DNA of 64,000 nucleotides from contig NZ_CP069159.1 of the NCBI RefSeq assembly GCF_016811995.1, positions 1,860,001 through 1,924,000 of the forward strand. Direction: 5' to 3'. The translations under genes and the position numbers were made by a program. Numbering within the stretch: the stretch's first letter is position 1; each line of letters opens with the position of its first letter. Positions 36,538 to 46,047 of this stretch are shown here, piece after piece. The notes under the pieces are model-generated. The model saw only the letters and a list, made by a program, of their open reading frames with translations. It did no database searches and was not told where the DNA came from. Source of the DNA: Citrobacter sp. R56. GTDB taxonomy: Bacteria; Pseudomonadota; Gammaproteobacteria; Enterobacterales; Enterobacteriaceae.

Positions 36538-37224
36538 ATGCACTCAGAAGAAAGGCAATTTTTTGAAAAGATAAAGAACAATCTCAGTACCGCTCTGCTG
36601 GGTGATGTTATGGACGCCATTGGCTTACAGAATCAATTCCTCAATCCACGACTGCAACCACTGGAAAAACAGATGCGCATCGCCGGGCGAGCGATGCCGG
36701 TGCTGGAAGCGGATTACCCGACGTTTACCGGTTCGCATTCCAACGGACCTCTCGGCGATAAAGCGTTTGGTGTGATGTTTGAGGCGCTGGACAGCCTGCA
36801 AGAAAACGAGGTGTATATTGCCAGCGGTTCGTCCCCGACGTATGCATTATGGGGGGGATTGATGTCGACTCGTGCTGCTCACCTTAACGCGGCAGGGGCG
36901 GTTCTTAACGGCTATTCACGGGATAAGCACGAGATCCTTGAGCTCAATTTCCCTGTGTTTTCCATGGGTTCTTATTCTCAGGATCAGAAGGTTCGCGGAA
37001 AAGTTCTCGATTATGGGGTTCCGGTAACGATTGATGGCGTGATGATAACGCCGGGTGACCTTATTGTGGCAGATGAAGAGGGCGTTCTGGTGATCCCGAA
37101 ACGGGTCGAACAAGAGGTTATTGGTCTGGCGTTAGAAAAAGGCGTGACGGAAAACAAAGTTCGCGATGCCATTCGTGGTGGCATGGGTGCTGTTGAAGCA
37201 TGGAATCGCTTTGGTGTGATGTAA
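36538..37224 (+). CDS. RraA/HMG-aldolase-like protein
   Basis: A 228-residue member of the RraA fold family, which includes RNase E inhibitors, 4-hydroxy-4-methyl-2-oxoglutarate/4-carboxy-4-hydroxy-2-oxoadipate aldolases and oxaloacetate decarboxylases. The active-site elements WGGLMSTRA (Gly-rich turn and Arg) and NGYSRD (Arg-Asp pair) are kept, consistent with a metal-dependent aldolase/decarboxylase rather than the E. coli RNase E regulator. First gene of an operon with an acid transporter and a dehydratase; probably acts late in sugar-acid breakdown. Confidence 0.82.
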   Translation: MHSEERQFFEKIKNNLSTALLGDVMDAIGLQNQFLNPRLQPLEKQMRIAGRAMPVLEADYPTFTGSHSNGPLGDKAFGVMFEALDSLQENEVYIASGSSPTYALWGGLMSTRAAHLNAAGAVLNGYSRDKHEILELNFPVFSMGSYSQDQKVRGKVLDYGVPVTIDGVMITPGDLIVADEEGVLVIPKRVEQEVIGLALEKGVTENKVRDAIRGGMGAVEAWNRFGVM

Positions 37225-37259
37225 ATCCCCTTCAGTCTTGATGATATGAGGACATCAGT

Positions 37260-38558
37260 ATGCTCAAAAGTAAACGCTGGAGTATTGTTTTCCTACTCTC
37301 GCTAGGTGGGGCGATCAATTACATGGATCGCTCTGCCTTTGCTATCGCAGCCCCCATGTTTGCTAACGACTTGCAATTAACGCCAGGTGAATTAGGCATT
37401 ATTTTTAGTAGTTTCTCTATCGGCTATGCGCTTTTTAACTTTGTTGGCGGTTATGCTTCTGACCGTTTCGGACCCAAAATGGTCTTTGCAGTCAGTATGG
37501 CCTTTTGGTCATTCTTCTGCGGGTTGATTGGCGTCGCTGTCGGATTTACCTCAATGCTCATCATCAGGGTATTGTTTGGTGCCGGGGAAGGGCCGTTTGC
37601 ATCGACCTTAAATAAAATCGTCAGTAACTGGTTCCCTCGCCGTGAAGTCGCCAGCGCCATCGGCGTCGCCACTGCCGGAAACCCGCTTGGCGGCGCGCTG
37701 GCAGGACCTATCATGGGTTCGCTGGTGCTGATTATCGGCTGGCGAATGGCGTTTGTTGCGATTGCCTGTTTAGGTATCGTTTGGCTGCTGTTTTGGATAA
37801 AAATCGCAAAGGACAAGCCGGAAGAACACAAAACCATCAGCCGTGAGGAATTAGCCTTAATTCAGGAAGGACAGCAGGAGCAAAGCGACAATAATCAAGA
37901 GATTGAAAAAGTATCCATGCCGCTCTCTTTTTATATCAAGCAGCCTACGATACTGGCAACGGCATTTGCATTTTTTGGCCTGAACTACATTCTCTTTTTC
38001 TTTCTCTCATGGTTCCCAAGTTATTTGTCGAACTCACAACATCTCAGCCTGAAGGATATGAGTATTGTGAGTGTTATTCCGTGGCTGCTGGGTTCTGTCG
38101 GGATGGCGGCTGGCGGGTTCCTGTGTGATTACGTACTGCGTAAAACCGGGCGTCCTCTGTTTTCCCGTAAAATAGTGCTCGTTACATGCCTGGGGGCTTC
38201 GGCGATTTTTGTTATGTGCGTTGGAAATGTATCCAGTGCCGCAGGGGCAGTATCCCTGATGGCATGCGGCATTTTCTTCCTCTATTTATCCGCAACAACG
38301 TATTGGGCTATTTTGCAAGATACCGTCGCACGCCAGAATATGGGGGCAGTGGGAGGTATGGTTCATGCAACGGCGAATATTGCCGGAATATTAGGACCTA
38401 TTGTGACGGGTTACATTATTCAATGGACAGGGGCTTATAACGCGGCGTTCTTTATCGCGGGCGGTATTGCCGTACTTGGCGCACTTGCCGTGGCTGTCTT
38501 TGTTAAACCCATTCCGATGCAGCGCGAAAATGTTGCCGATGTAATCAGACAAGAATGA
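37260..38558 (+). CDS. ACS-family MFS transporter (sugar-acid importer)
   Basis: A 432-residue, 12-helix transporter of the anion:cation symporter family (ExuT, GarP, DgoT relatives): helix 1 INYMDRSAFAIAAP, the loop GYASDRFGPKMVF and helix 4/5 GAGEGPFASTLNKI are hallmarks. ACS members import hexuronates, glucarate, galactonate and similar acids. It lies 35 bases after the RraA-like gene and 28 before the dehydratase gene, in one operon. Confidence 0.88.
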   Translation: MLKSKRWSIVFLLSLGGAINYMDRSAFAIAAPMFANDLQLTPGELGIIFSSFSIGYALFNFVGGYASDRFGPKMVFAVSMAFWSFFCGLIGVAVGFTSMLIIRVLFGAGEGPFASTLNKIVSNWFPRREVASAIGVATAGNPLGGALAGPIMGSLVLIIGWRMAFVAIACLGIVWLLFWIKIAKDKPEEHKTISREELALIQEGQQEQSDNNQEIEKVSMPLSFYIKQPTILATAFAFFGLNYILFFFLSWFPSYLSNSQHLSLKDMSIVSVIPWLLGSVGMAAGGFLCDYVLRKTGRPLFSRKIVLVTCLGASAIFVMCVGNVSSAAGAVSLMACGIFFLYLSATTYWAILQDTVARQNMGAVGGMVHATANIAGILGPIVTGYIIQWTGAYNAAFFIAGGIAVLGALAVAVFVKPIPMQRENVADVIRQE

Positions 38559-38586
38559 TAATTTCTTTCCACCGGAGATTCAGAAC

Positions 38587-39648
38587 ATGAAATTAGGCTT
38601 TGGACTGTACCGCCACATGCTGGATGACGAGCATTTTGCCTTTGCCAGACAATGTGGTGCGACGCATATTGTCGTTCATATGGTTGATTATTTTCATCAG
38701 AATGCGCGTTTTTCCCGTAGCGATCAGCCGGTTGGTGATACCGGCGGTTGGGGTACGGCGCAGGCAGATGTCTGGACAACAGAAGAATTGTTAGATATTC
38801 GCGCCAGAATGGCGAAATACGATTTAACCTTTTTTGCAATTGAAAACTTCGACCCTTGCCACTGGGATGACATCTTATTTGACGGTCCCCGGAAAGCAGA
38901 ACAAATCGAGACGGTGAAACAGATCATCCGTAATGTCGGTGCGGCGGGTATCCCTGTTTTTGGTTATAACTTTAGTCTGGCGGGCGTCGCCGGAAGAATT
39001 CAGGAAAATAAGGCGCGCGGCGGCGCAAAAACAGTTGGCTTAAACGGCGTAAACGAGCAAACCGAAAGTCCGTTACCGGCCAGCATGGCCTGGAATATGG
39101 TGGTGGATGAAGATGCTGAGGGTATAAGACCGCCAGTGACCAAAGAACAACTCTGGCAACGGCTGGAAGCGTTCCTGAAAGAGATTGTGCCGGTGGCAGA
39201 AGAAGCCGGTGTGAGACTGGCCGCGCATCCTGATGATCCGCCGCTTGAATTCGTGCGTGGACAACCGAGACTGGTTAACCAACCGCATCTCTATCAAGAC
39301 TTGCTGGATCTGGTTCCCAGCTCCTCTAATGCGCTTGAGTTTTGTCTGGGCACCATTGCTGAAATGTCAGAGGGAGATGTCTACGAGGCGGTAGAACAGT
39401 ATTCTCGCCAGGACGCGATTGCGTATATGCATTTCCGTAACGTAAAAGGGAAAGTTCCTCACTATCACGAAACCTTTATCGACGAAGGTGACATTGATAT
39501 GGCGAAGGTATTACGGATACTGAAAGAAAATAACTTTGATGGTGTCTTAATTCCGGATCATTCGCCACAAATGACCTGTCCTGCGCCATGGCATTCAGGA
39601 ATGGCCTACGCCATGGGATACATGAAAGCCTTAATGCAAGTTTTATGA
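38587..39648 (+). CDS. Mannonate dehydratase (UxuA)-like enzyme
   Basis: A 353-residue TIM-barrel enzyme of the UxuA family, shorter than E. coli UxuA (394). Metal ligands of the family are recognisable: Cys in ALEFCLGT, His in YMHFRNVKG, and Asp-His in VLIPDHSPQ. These would dehydrate an aldonic acid such as D-mannonate to the 2-keto-3-deoxy acid. Context with an ACS importer and an RraA-like aldolase supports a sugar-acid pathway, but the missing kinase/aldolase must come from elsewhere. Confidence 0.83.
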   Translation: MKLGFGLYRHMLDDEHFAFARQCGATHIVVHMVDYFHQNARFSRSDQPVGDTGGWGTAQADVWTTEELLDIRARMAKYDLTFFAIENFDPCHWDDILFDGPRKAEQIETVKQIIRNVGAAGIPVFGYNFSLAGVAGRIQENKARGGAKTVGLNGVNEQTESPLPASMAWNMVVDEDAEGIRPPVTKEQLWQRLEAFLKEIVPVAEEAGVRLAAHPDDPPLEFVRGQPRLVNQPHLYQDLLDLVPSSSNALEFCLGTIAEMSEGDVYEAVEQYSRQDAIAYMHFRNVKGKVPHYHETFIDEGDIDMAKVLRILKENNFDGVLIPDHSPQMTCPAPWHSGMAYAMGYMKALMQVL

Positions 39649-39761
39649 TGACCTTTGCGTAAAGAATAAAATGTCGATAAGAGGGGATGACTGACATTCA
39701 ACATAAAACCGTGGAAATATGAGTTTTTAGGCGTCGTACAGTCAGACCCTTTTTAATAAAA

Positions 39762-39789
39762 AAATAGCCGCTTTTTACAGCGGCTATTT
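39762..39789. terminator. Bidirectional terminator between dehydratase and livF genes
   Basis: AAATAGCCGCT-TTTTAC-AGCGGCTATTT flanked by A- and T-runs, between convergent genes. Confidence 0.85.
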
Positions 39790-39824
39790 TTTACAGCGAC
39801 TATGGTTATTCCGCGTCGAAATCT

Positions 39825-40541
39825 CTATGCACCGCCCAGATAGGCTTTTCGCACTTCGGGGTCGACCAACAGTTCCTGACCACTACCGCTAAGGCGAATT
39901 TCGCCATTGACCATCACATACGCGCGATCCGAAAGTTTAAGCGCGTGGTTTGCGTTTTGTTCGACTAAAAAAAGCGTCATCCCGGCCCGTGTTAACTCGC
40001 GCAACGTCTGGAAAATTTGTTTCACCACCAGCGGCGCTAACCCCAGACTCGGTTCATCCAACAGCAGTAATTTGGGGCGACTCATCAGTGCGCGGGCAAT
40101 AGCCAGCATCTGCTGCTCTCCTCCCGAGAGGGTCATAGCGCGCTGATTGCGCCGCTCCTCAAGGATGGGAAACAGGTGATACATCTTTTCTTTATCCTCT
40201 TTATGGTATCGGTTGCCGATAGGGATGCTCCCCATCAGGATATTCTCTTCGACCGTCATGTCCGGGAAGATTCGCCGTCCTTCCGGAACCTGAGCAATCC
40301 CGTTAGTGGCGATAAAGTGGGTGGATTTGTGGCTGATATCGTCGTTACGGTAAAAAATCTGCCCGCGCGCGATGCGTGGTTGCCCAAAAATGGACATCAG
40401 CAGGGTCGATTTTCCGGCGCCGTTGGCACCAATCAACGAGACGGTTTCTCCTTCATTTACCGTTAGCGAAATCGCTTTCAGCGCCTGAATCGGGCCATAA
40501 AAAACGTCCACATGGCGAAACTCCAGCAATGGCTGACTCAT
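39825..40541 (-). CDS. livF: Branched-chain amino acid-type ABC transporter ATPase LivF
   Basis: A 238-residue ABC ATPase, LivF class. Walker A GANGAGKST, signature LSGGEQQMLAIARALM and Walker B LLLLDEPSLGLAP are intact. ATGA overlap with livG. Last gene of livJ-H-M-G-F on the minus strand. A second HMGF set would be expected at the usual liv locus, so this is likely a paralogous importer; the substrate may be a branched-chain amino acid or another small organic acid/amide. Confidence 0.9.
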   Translation of the reverse strand: MSQPLLEFRHVDVFYGPIQALKAISLTVNEGETVSLIGANGAGKSTLLMSIFGQPRIARGQIFYRNDDISHKSTHFIATNGIAQVPEGRRIFPDMTVEENILMGSIPIGNRYHKEDKEKMYHLFPILEERRNQRAMTLSGGEQQMLAIARALMSRPKLLLLDEPSLGLAPLVVKQIFQTLRELTRAGMTLFLVEQNANHALKLSDRAYVMVNGEIRLSGSGQELLVDPEVRKAYLGGA

Positions 40542-41413
40542 CCGGCAAGCTCCTCTTCATCTGTCCCCAGATAGGCGGCAATCACGCTGACGTTGTGCTG
40601 GATCTCCGCGGGTGCCCCCCGGGCAATCACATCGCCATGATCAAGCACGATAACGTGGTCGGAAATCTCCATGACCATGCTCATATCATGCTCGATCAAC
40701 AACACGGTAACGCCATGCCGTTCACGCAGGACGCGCACAATACTGCTGAGCGCCTCGGTTTCCACCGGGTTGAGTCCGGCTGCTGGTTCGTCGAGGCAAA
40801 TCATCTCCGGGCCCGTACACATGGCGCGAGCGATCTCCAGTCTGCGCTGTTGCCCATAGGAGAGAGTTCCGGCCAGGCGGTTTGCACAATCCACAAGGTT
40901 CACCACCTCCAGCCAGTAAAAGGCGCGGTCGAGCGCCTGATTTTCGGCTTTTTGATACGCCGGGGTGTTAAAAATTCCGGCAATCAGGTTACGGTTCGCC
41001 TGCCTATGCTGGGCCACCATCAGATTTTCGATCACCGACATTTCGCGAAACAGGCGGATGTTCTGGAAGGTTCGCGCCAGTCCGGCACGGTTGACCAGAT
41101 GCGTACCGCCGAACATTTTGTAGTAGATGCGTGAAGCCAGACGGCCAGGATTGAAAAAATCAGTGGCGTGGATTTTTTGCCCTAATACCTGAATCACATC
41201 GGTGGTTTTGGCGCGGGTATTAAACACAATCGCGCCGCCAGAGGCCTGATAAAATCCGGTCAGGCAGTTGAACACCGTGGTTTTTCCGGCACCGTTTGGA
41301 CCAATCAACGCCGTGATTGAACCCCGGGCAACCTCCAGATTGACATCGTTGAGCGCTTTTATCCCGCCAAAGTGCATCATCAAATTTTCAACGCGTAAAA
41401 TGCTGTCAGTCAT
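40538..41413 (-). CDS. livG: Branched-chain amino acid-type ABC transporter ATPase LivG
   Basis: A 291-residue ABC ATPase, LivG class with the C-terminal BCA_ABC_TP extension. Walker A GPNGAGKTT, signature LSYGQQRRLEIARAM and Walker B MICLDEPAAGLNP are present. It overlaps livM and livF by four bases on either side, implying tight translational coupling. It is longer than E. coli LivG (255), with extra residues in the region 65-95 (RAKTTDVIQVLGQKIHATDF). Confidence 0.9.
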   Translation of the reverse strand: MTDSILRVENLMMHFGGIKALNDVNLEVARGSITALIGPNGAGKTTVFNCLTGFYQASGGAIVFNTRAKTTDVIQVLGQKIHATDFFNPGRLASRIYYKMFGGTHLVNRAGLARTFQNIRLFREMSVIENLMVAQHRQANRNLIAGIFNTPAYQKAENQALDRAFYWLEVVNLVDCANRLAGTLSYGQQRRLEIARAMCTGPEMICLDEPAAGLNPVETEALSSIVRVLRERHGVTVLLIEHDMSMVMEISDHVIVLDHGDVIARGAPAEIQHNVSVIAAYLGTDEEELAG

Positions 41414-42705
41414 GGCGCGACCCCTTTGCGAATAGCGAAACCGGCGCGGCTGGTGCGGACCAGTCCACGGGGACGCCAGATCATCATTAACACCATTAAG
41501 ACGCCGAACAGCAGTACCCGGTATTCGGCAAAATCCCGGAGTAACTCAGGGGCAACGGTCAGAACAAAGGCTGCCAGCACGACACCAAGCGTGGAGCCCA
41601 TCCCGCCGAGTACGACGATGGCAAGAATGAGCGCAGACTCAAAGAAGGTGAACGAGGTCGGATTAACAAACCCTTGATAGGTTGCGAAAAAGACACCGGC
41701 AATCCCGGCCGTCGAGGCTCCCATCATAAAGGCGGACAGTTTGACTAAGACATGGTTTAAACCCAGTGAGCGACAGGCAACCTCATCTTCGCGAAGGGCT
41801 TCCCAGGCGCGGCCAATCGGCATTTTGGTTAAGCGATGTTTGATGAACAGCACCAGCAACACCACCAGAACCAGAACCGTGTAGATAAAAATAAACTTCA
41901 GGTTAGGGTTGTACGTCAGACCGAAAAACTCATGAAACGGCACGCCGCCGTCTTTTGCCCGTCGGCCAAACTCCAGACCAAAAAGCGTGGGGGCAGGCAC
42001 TGACACCCCATTTGGCCCACCGGTAAAACTCAGCCAGTTGTTCAGGATCAGACGGATAATTTCACCAAATCCCAGCGTGACAATCGCCAGATAATCCCCG
42101 TGCATTCGCAAGACCGGAAACCCCAGTAGCGCGCCAGCCAGTGCCGCCATAATAGCGCCAATGGGCAACATGACCCAAAACCCGAGTCCCAGATACTGAT
42201 ATCCCAGCGCCAGCCCATACGCGCCGATGGCGTAAAAGGCCACGTAACCCAAATCCAGCAATCCAGCGAGCCCGACCACAATGTTCAGACCCAGTCCCAA
42301 CAGCACGTAGATCAGCCCCAGAATCGCCACCGTCAGCAGATACTTGGTCGCCACAAAGGGGAAGGCGATAGCCAGCAGCATCAACCCTGGAATTATCCAA
42401 CGCATACGGGAGACGTAACCCACCGGGCGGACGTACACTCCGTCGTCAGCGCCTTCAAACCGGCCGGCGAATTTCTGCCCGATCTGGGTTTGCAGCGCCA
42501 GGCTGACGAGAAAGCGTCCAGCCATGACAACGGCAACCAACCACGCCACGCGGGTGGGGGCAAGCGTGAAACTGTAGCCTTTTAAAACAATCCCCACGAT
42601 GGGGCCAAATACAATCAGCGCGCACAGTCCGGCTAATACGGTGTCGAGCAGGCATTTTTTAAGATCAAGTTCTGATTTCACGACGGCCTCTGTCATCTCT
42701 GTCAT
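41410..42705 (-). CDS. livM: Branched-chain amino acid-type ABC permease LivM
   Basis: A 431-residue permease with an extended N-terminus of two extra membrane helices before the conserved core (YLLTVAILGLIYVLLGLGLNI). The ATPase-docking loop is IGRAWEALREDEVACRSLGL near 300. Typical of LivM, comparable to the E. coli length (425). Ten bases downstream of livH. Confidence 0.9.
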   Translation of the reverse strand: MTEMTEAVVKSELDLKKCLLDTVLAGLCALIVFGPIVGIVLKGYSFTLAPTRVAWLVAVVMAGRFLVSLALQTQIGQKFAGRFEGADDGVYVRPVGYVSRMRWIIPGLMLLAIAFPFVATKYLLTVAILGLIYVLLGLGLNIVVGLAGLLDLGYVAFYAIGAYGLALGYQYLGLGFWVMLPIGAIMAALAGALLGFPVLRMHGDYLAIVTLGFGEIIRLILNNWLSFTGGPNGVSVPAPTLFGLEFGRRAKDGGVPFHEFFGLTYNPNLKFIFIYTVLVLVVLLVLFIKHRLTKMPIGRAWEALREDEVACRSLGLNHVLVKLSAFMMGASTAGIAGVFFATYQGFVNPTSFTFFESALILAIVVLGGMGSTLGVVLAAFVLTVAPELLRDFAEYRVLLFGVLMVLMMIWRPRGLVRTSRAGFAIRKGVAP

Positions 42706-42715
42706 CGTTTTGCCC

Positions 42716-43630
42716 TCACACCTTCACGACCATTGGACGTCCCAACAGCCCCTGCGGGCGGAAAATAAGGATCACCACCAATAAGGCAAAGGAGAACACG
42801 TCCTTATAATCGGAATTCACAAGCCCGGCGAATTGCGCCTCGGCTATACCGAGTAGCAGGCCGCCAAGCATGGCGCCGGGAAGCGAACCGATCCCGCCCA
42901 GTACCGCAGCCGTAAACGCCTTGATGCCGATGATAAAGCCAGCATAAAAGTCAAAGGTACCGTAGTTCATGGTCACCAGAACGCCCGCCAGCCCCGCCAT
43001 TGATGCGCCCATCACAAACACCAGCGAGATAACCCGGTCAGTGTTAATGCCCAGAATGGAGGCCATACGCCTGTCCTGCTGCGTCGCGCGACAAATCCGC
43101 CCCAGTCGTGTGTACTGGATAACCCAGGTCAGAACCGCCATACCGACAAACGCGGCCAGCAGAATAAAGATTTTGGTCCAGGTGATTTGCACCATTCCGT
43201 CGCCGACATTGAAACGCAGCACGCCGCTCATCAGCGTCGGGATGCCTTGCTGGTTGGGTCCCTGACTGATTTGCACATAGTTTTGCAGAATGAGCGACAT
43301 ACCGATGGCCGAGATGAGTGGTGCCAGACGGGTTGAATTTCGCAGGGGTCGATAGGCAATACGTTCGATGACCCAGCCGTAGACACCCGTTATCACGATA
43401 GTGAAGATCAGGGTGCCAAAAATCAGCAGAGGGAAAGAGTGAATGCCAAAGTAGGAGAGCAGGCCCAGGCCAATAGCACAGAGGTACGCGGAGATCATGT
43501 AAACTTCGCCATGCGCGAAATTGATCATGCCGATGATGCCGTAGACCATGGTGTAACCGATGGCAATCAGGCCATACACCGCTCCCAACGTCAGACCGTT
43601 GATCATCTGTTGTAAGAAGAAAGCATCCAT
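42716..43630 (-). CDS. livH: Branched-chain amino acid-type ABC permease LivH
   Basis: A 304-residue permease with about eight membrane helices. ATG 43630 (MDAFFLQQMINGLTLGAVYG) gives the standard LivH N-terminus, behind GGGAA; a longer frame adds only nine hydrophilic residues. The docking loop RICRATQQDRRMASILGI is near 195. It lies 110 bases after the binding-protein gene. Confidence 0.9.
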   Translation of the reverse strand: MDAFFLQQMINGLTLGAVYGLIAIGYTMVYGIIGMINFAHGEVYMISAYLCAIGLGLLSYFGIHSFPLLIFGTLIFTIVITGVYGWVIERIAYRPLRNSTRLAPLISAIGMSLILQNYVQISQGPNQQGIPTLMSGVLRFNVGDGMVQITWTKIFILLAAFVGMAVLTWVIQYTRLGRICRATQQDRRMASILGINTDRVISLVFVMGASMAGLAGVLVTMNYGTFDFYAGFIIGIKAFTAAVLGGIGSLPGAMLGGLLLGIAEAQFAGLVNSDYKDVFSFALLVVILIFRPQGLLGRPMVVKV

Positions 43631-43740
43631 TTGAAATTCCCGCCAGTGGTAAGGCAACCGGCTAGCACAATCCGGTTGCCTTCAGGGTTGCAATGCCTCA
43701 CCCGAGAGGGGAGCGAGAAGTCAGAACCGACCTGACGGTA

Positions 43741-44856
43741 TTAGAGTTGGTGATACTTACCTTTGTCATCCCACTGGTAAACCACGTAATCAGACACTTT
43801 TAGATCGCCTTTCTCATCCCAGGATTTTGGACCCATCACCGTGTCAACGGAGTGTGATTTCAGCCATTCGCCCGCTTTGGCGTTGTCTTTGCCTGCGGCG
43901 CCGTAGGCAGCGGCAATGGCCTGAATTGAGGCATAGGCGTACAGGGTGTAGCCTTCAGGTTCAAAACCGCTGGCGCGGAATTTCTCAATGACCGCTTTGC
44001 CTTCCGCAATGGTGCGAGGATCTTTACCAAAGGTCATCAACACGCCGTTGGTATACTGCGCGCCACCGGCAGCCGTCACCATCTCCTCGGTGACCACACA
44101 GTCGCCGGAGAAGAATTTAGCCTGTACTCCTTGCTCCCGCATTTGACGCACCAACGGACCCGCTTCCGGATGGCAACCGCCAAAATAGACAACGTCCGGT
44201 TTCAGCGCGCCGATTTTGGTCACCAGGGCATTGAAATCTTTTTCACCGCGCGACAGTCCCTCATACAGAACTTCTTTGGTGCCTCGTTTTTGCAGCGCGG
44301 CTTTCGTCGCGTCGGCTAAGCCCTGACCGTAGGTATCTTTGTCGTGAATGACGGCGATCTTTTTCGCTTTCAGGACGTCCAGCATGTAGTTTGCCGCCGT
44401 GACGCCTTGCTGATCGTCACGGCCACACATGCGGAGCATGCCTTTCATTCCGCGTTCGGTAATCAGTGGGTTGGTTGACCCCGGGGTTATCGTCAATACA
44501 CCCGCTTCATCATAAACTTCGGAAGATGGCATGGTGGAAGACGAACAGAAATGACCGACCACGGCAGAGACTTTGGATTCATCGACCAGGCGGTTTGCCA
44601 CCGCGACAGCCTGCTTTGGTTCACAGGCATCGTCGCCCTGCACCAGTACGATTTTCTCACCTTTAATACCGCCTGCCGCATTGATATCCGCCGCCGCCTG
44701 CGATGCCCCTTTCCAGTATTGCGCCCCATACGTGGCATTGGGACCGGTAAACGGCCCGGCCACGCCAATCGTGATATCTGCCTGTGCATAAAATGCGGTA
44801 CTTAAACAACCCATAACGGCAATCTGCAGAGGTAACTTAATCATTTTAATAGACAT
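43741..44856 (-). CDS. Periplasmic branched-chain amino acid-type binding protein (LivJ/LivK family)
   Basis: A 371-residue solute-binding protein. Signal peptide about 1-26 (ends FYAQA-DITIGVAG). The mature protein starts ITIGVAGPFTGPNA as in LivJ, with the CysI pair (DDACEPKQA ... VGHFCSSS) of the family. First gene of the importer operon. The ligand pocket differs from E. coli LivJ in several visible residues, so leucine specificity should not be assumed. Confidence 0.88.
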   Translation of the reverse strand: MSIKMIKLPLQIAVMGCLSTAFYAQADITIGVAGPFTGPNATYGAQYWKGASQAAADINAAGGIKGEKIVLVQGDDACEPKQAVAVANRLVDESKVSAVVGHFCSSSTMPSSEVYDEAGVLTITPGSTNPLITERGMKGMLRMCGRDDQQGVTAANYMLDVLKAKKIAVIHDKDTYGQGLADATKAALQKRGTKEVLYEGLSRGEKDFNALVTKIGALKPDVVYFGGCHPEAGPLVRQMREQGVQAKFFSGDCVVTEEMVTAAGGAQYTNGVLMTFGKDPRTIAEGKAVIEKFRASGFEPEGYTLYAYASIQAIAAAYGAAGKDNAKAGEWLKSHSVDTVMGPKSWDEKGDLKVSDYVVYQWDDKGKYHQL

Positions 44857-45325
44857 TTGGATATTCCTCAGTACTGTTCAATACCAGGCGCCGGGAGGCG
44901 CGGGGAAAATCATAAACTTCGTCATTTATTGCGTTATCAAGCGGGCCGCGTACGGCTGTCTTTTTTTAAGCAAAAACTCCGCCAGGTTGATAAATATCGA
45001 CATTGTTTTCTGACAGACGTAGCAATGCGATGTGAAATACGGCGTCGCAATTTCATCAGGTCAGTGTCAATCGTTATCTAAGGAGGAGGTTGCCTTCACG
45101 TGGCTGACTGGGATGCGTGGTATCCAAACCGTCCAGAATCTTAAACATAGCTGCAGAAAAGTCAGGCTGCGCACCTTGTCGGTGCAAAAATGCGGAGAGG
45201 ATCACTTGAACGATGCGCGAAGCTCAGGAAGGCAGGGCTTCTGATCTCCCCGTTTTGTTTAGAAAAATCCCCGTCCACCCTGTAAGATGAGCCCAGGCAA
45301 GCGTATTTCACTGAGGATGAGCGTT
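44857..45325. other. Gap at the right edge of the accessory region
   Basis: 470 bases without a convincing gene. The left part contains the promoter of the LIV-type operon; the right part the yecA promoter. Short frames here lack ribosome sites. No tRNA fragment or leuZ 3'-end repeat was found at this edge. Confidence 0.45.
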
Positions 45326-45991
45326 ATGAAAACGGGACCATTGAACGAAAGCGAACTGGAGTGGCTGGATGATGTACTGACTAAGTACAACACCGAACAC
45401 GCGATTCTGGATGTGTCAGAGCTGGATGGTCTGCTGACGGCGGTACTCAGTTCTCCACGTGAGATTGAGCCGGATCAGTGGCTGGTGGCAGTATGGGGTG
45501 GGCCGCAGTATGTGCCGCGCTGGTCATCGGAAAAAGAGATGACGCGCTTTATGAATCTTGCGTTCCAGCATATGGCTGATACTGCCGACAGACTGAACGA
45601 GTTTCCGGAGCAGTTTGAACCTTTATTTGGCCTGCGCGAAATTGAAGGTCATGAACTGACGATTGTCGAAGAGTGGTGCTTTGGCTATATGCGCGGTGTA
45701 GCGCTTTCTGACTGGTCAGCGTTGCCAGACTCGCTGAAACCAGCGCTGGAGGCAATTGCGTTGCACGGTACGGAAGAGAACTTTGCCGTAGTAGAGAAGA
45801 TGACGCCAGAGGCATTTGAAGAAAGCGTAGAGGCTATCCGGTTGGCGGCGCTGGATCTTCATGCCTGGTGGATGGCGCATCCGCAAGAAACTCCGTTGCA
45901 GGTACCAGTGAAAGTGGACGCCAAACCCGGCCGTAACGATCCCTGTCCTTGTGGTAGCGGCAAAAAGTATAAGCAGTGCTGTCTGCATTAA
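45326..45991 (+). CDS. yecA: YecA, UPF0149/SEC-C zinc-binding protein
   Basis: A 221-residue protein with an N-terminal UPF0149 domain and a C-terminal SEC-C zinc motif [18 protein letters not shown]. YecA is reported to bind ribosomes or SecA-related partners through this metal site. ATG 45326 ([18 protein letters not shown]) gives the E. coli length. In E. coli it directly follows leuZ; here it marks the return to the backbone. Confidence 0.95.
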   Translation: MKTGPLNESELEWLDDVLTKYNTEHAILDVSELDGLLTAVLSSPREIEPDQWLVAVWGGPQYVPRWSSEKEMTRFMNLAFQHMADTADRLNEFPEQFEPLFGLREIEGHELTIVEEWCFGYMRGVALSDWSALPDSLKPALEAIALHGTEENFAVVEKMTPEAFEESVEAIRLAALDLHAWWMAHPQETPLQVPVKVDAKPGRNDPCPCGSGKKYKQCCLH

Positions 45992-46006
45992 TAGTACGTT
46001 AAGCTC

Positions 46007-46040
46007 AGATGGCGCTTAAACCGCAGTTTAAGCGCCATCT
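46007..46040. terminator. Bidirectional terminator between yecA and tyrP
   Basis: AGATGGCGCTTAAAC-CGCA-GTTTAAGCGCCATCT, a perfect 15-bp stem between convergent genes. Confidence 0.85.
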
Positions 46041-46047
46041 TCTGCAC

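Noticed and set aside
40376-41134. 252-codon open frame opposite livG
   Set aside because: Overlaps the livF/livG genes with intact ABC motifs on the other strand; no family match visible.
45032-45244. Small ORF between the LIV operon and yecA
   Set aside because: No good ribosome site, unusual composition and overlap with the expected yecA promoter.
18172-45325. Integrase-type island with tRNA attachment repeats
   Set aside because: No integrase gene and no second copy of the leuZ 3' end were found by reading both edges; only the hot-spot position supports it.
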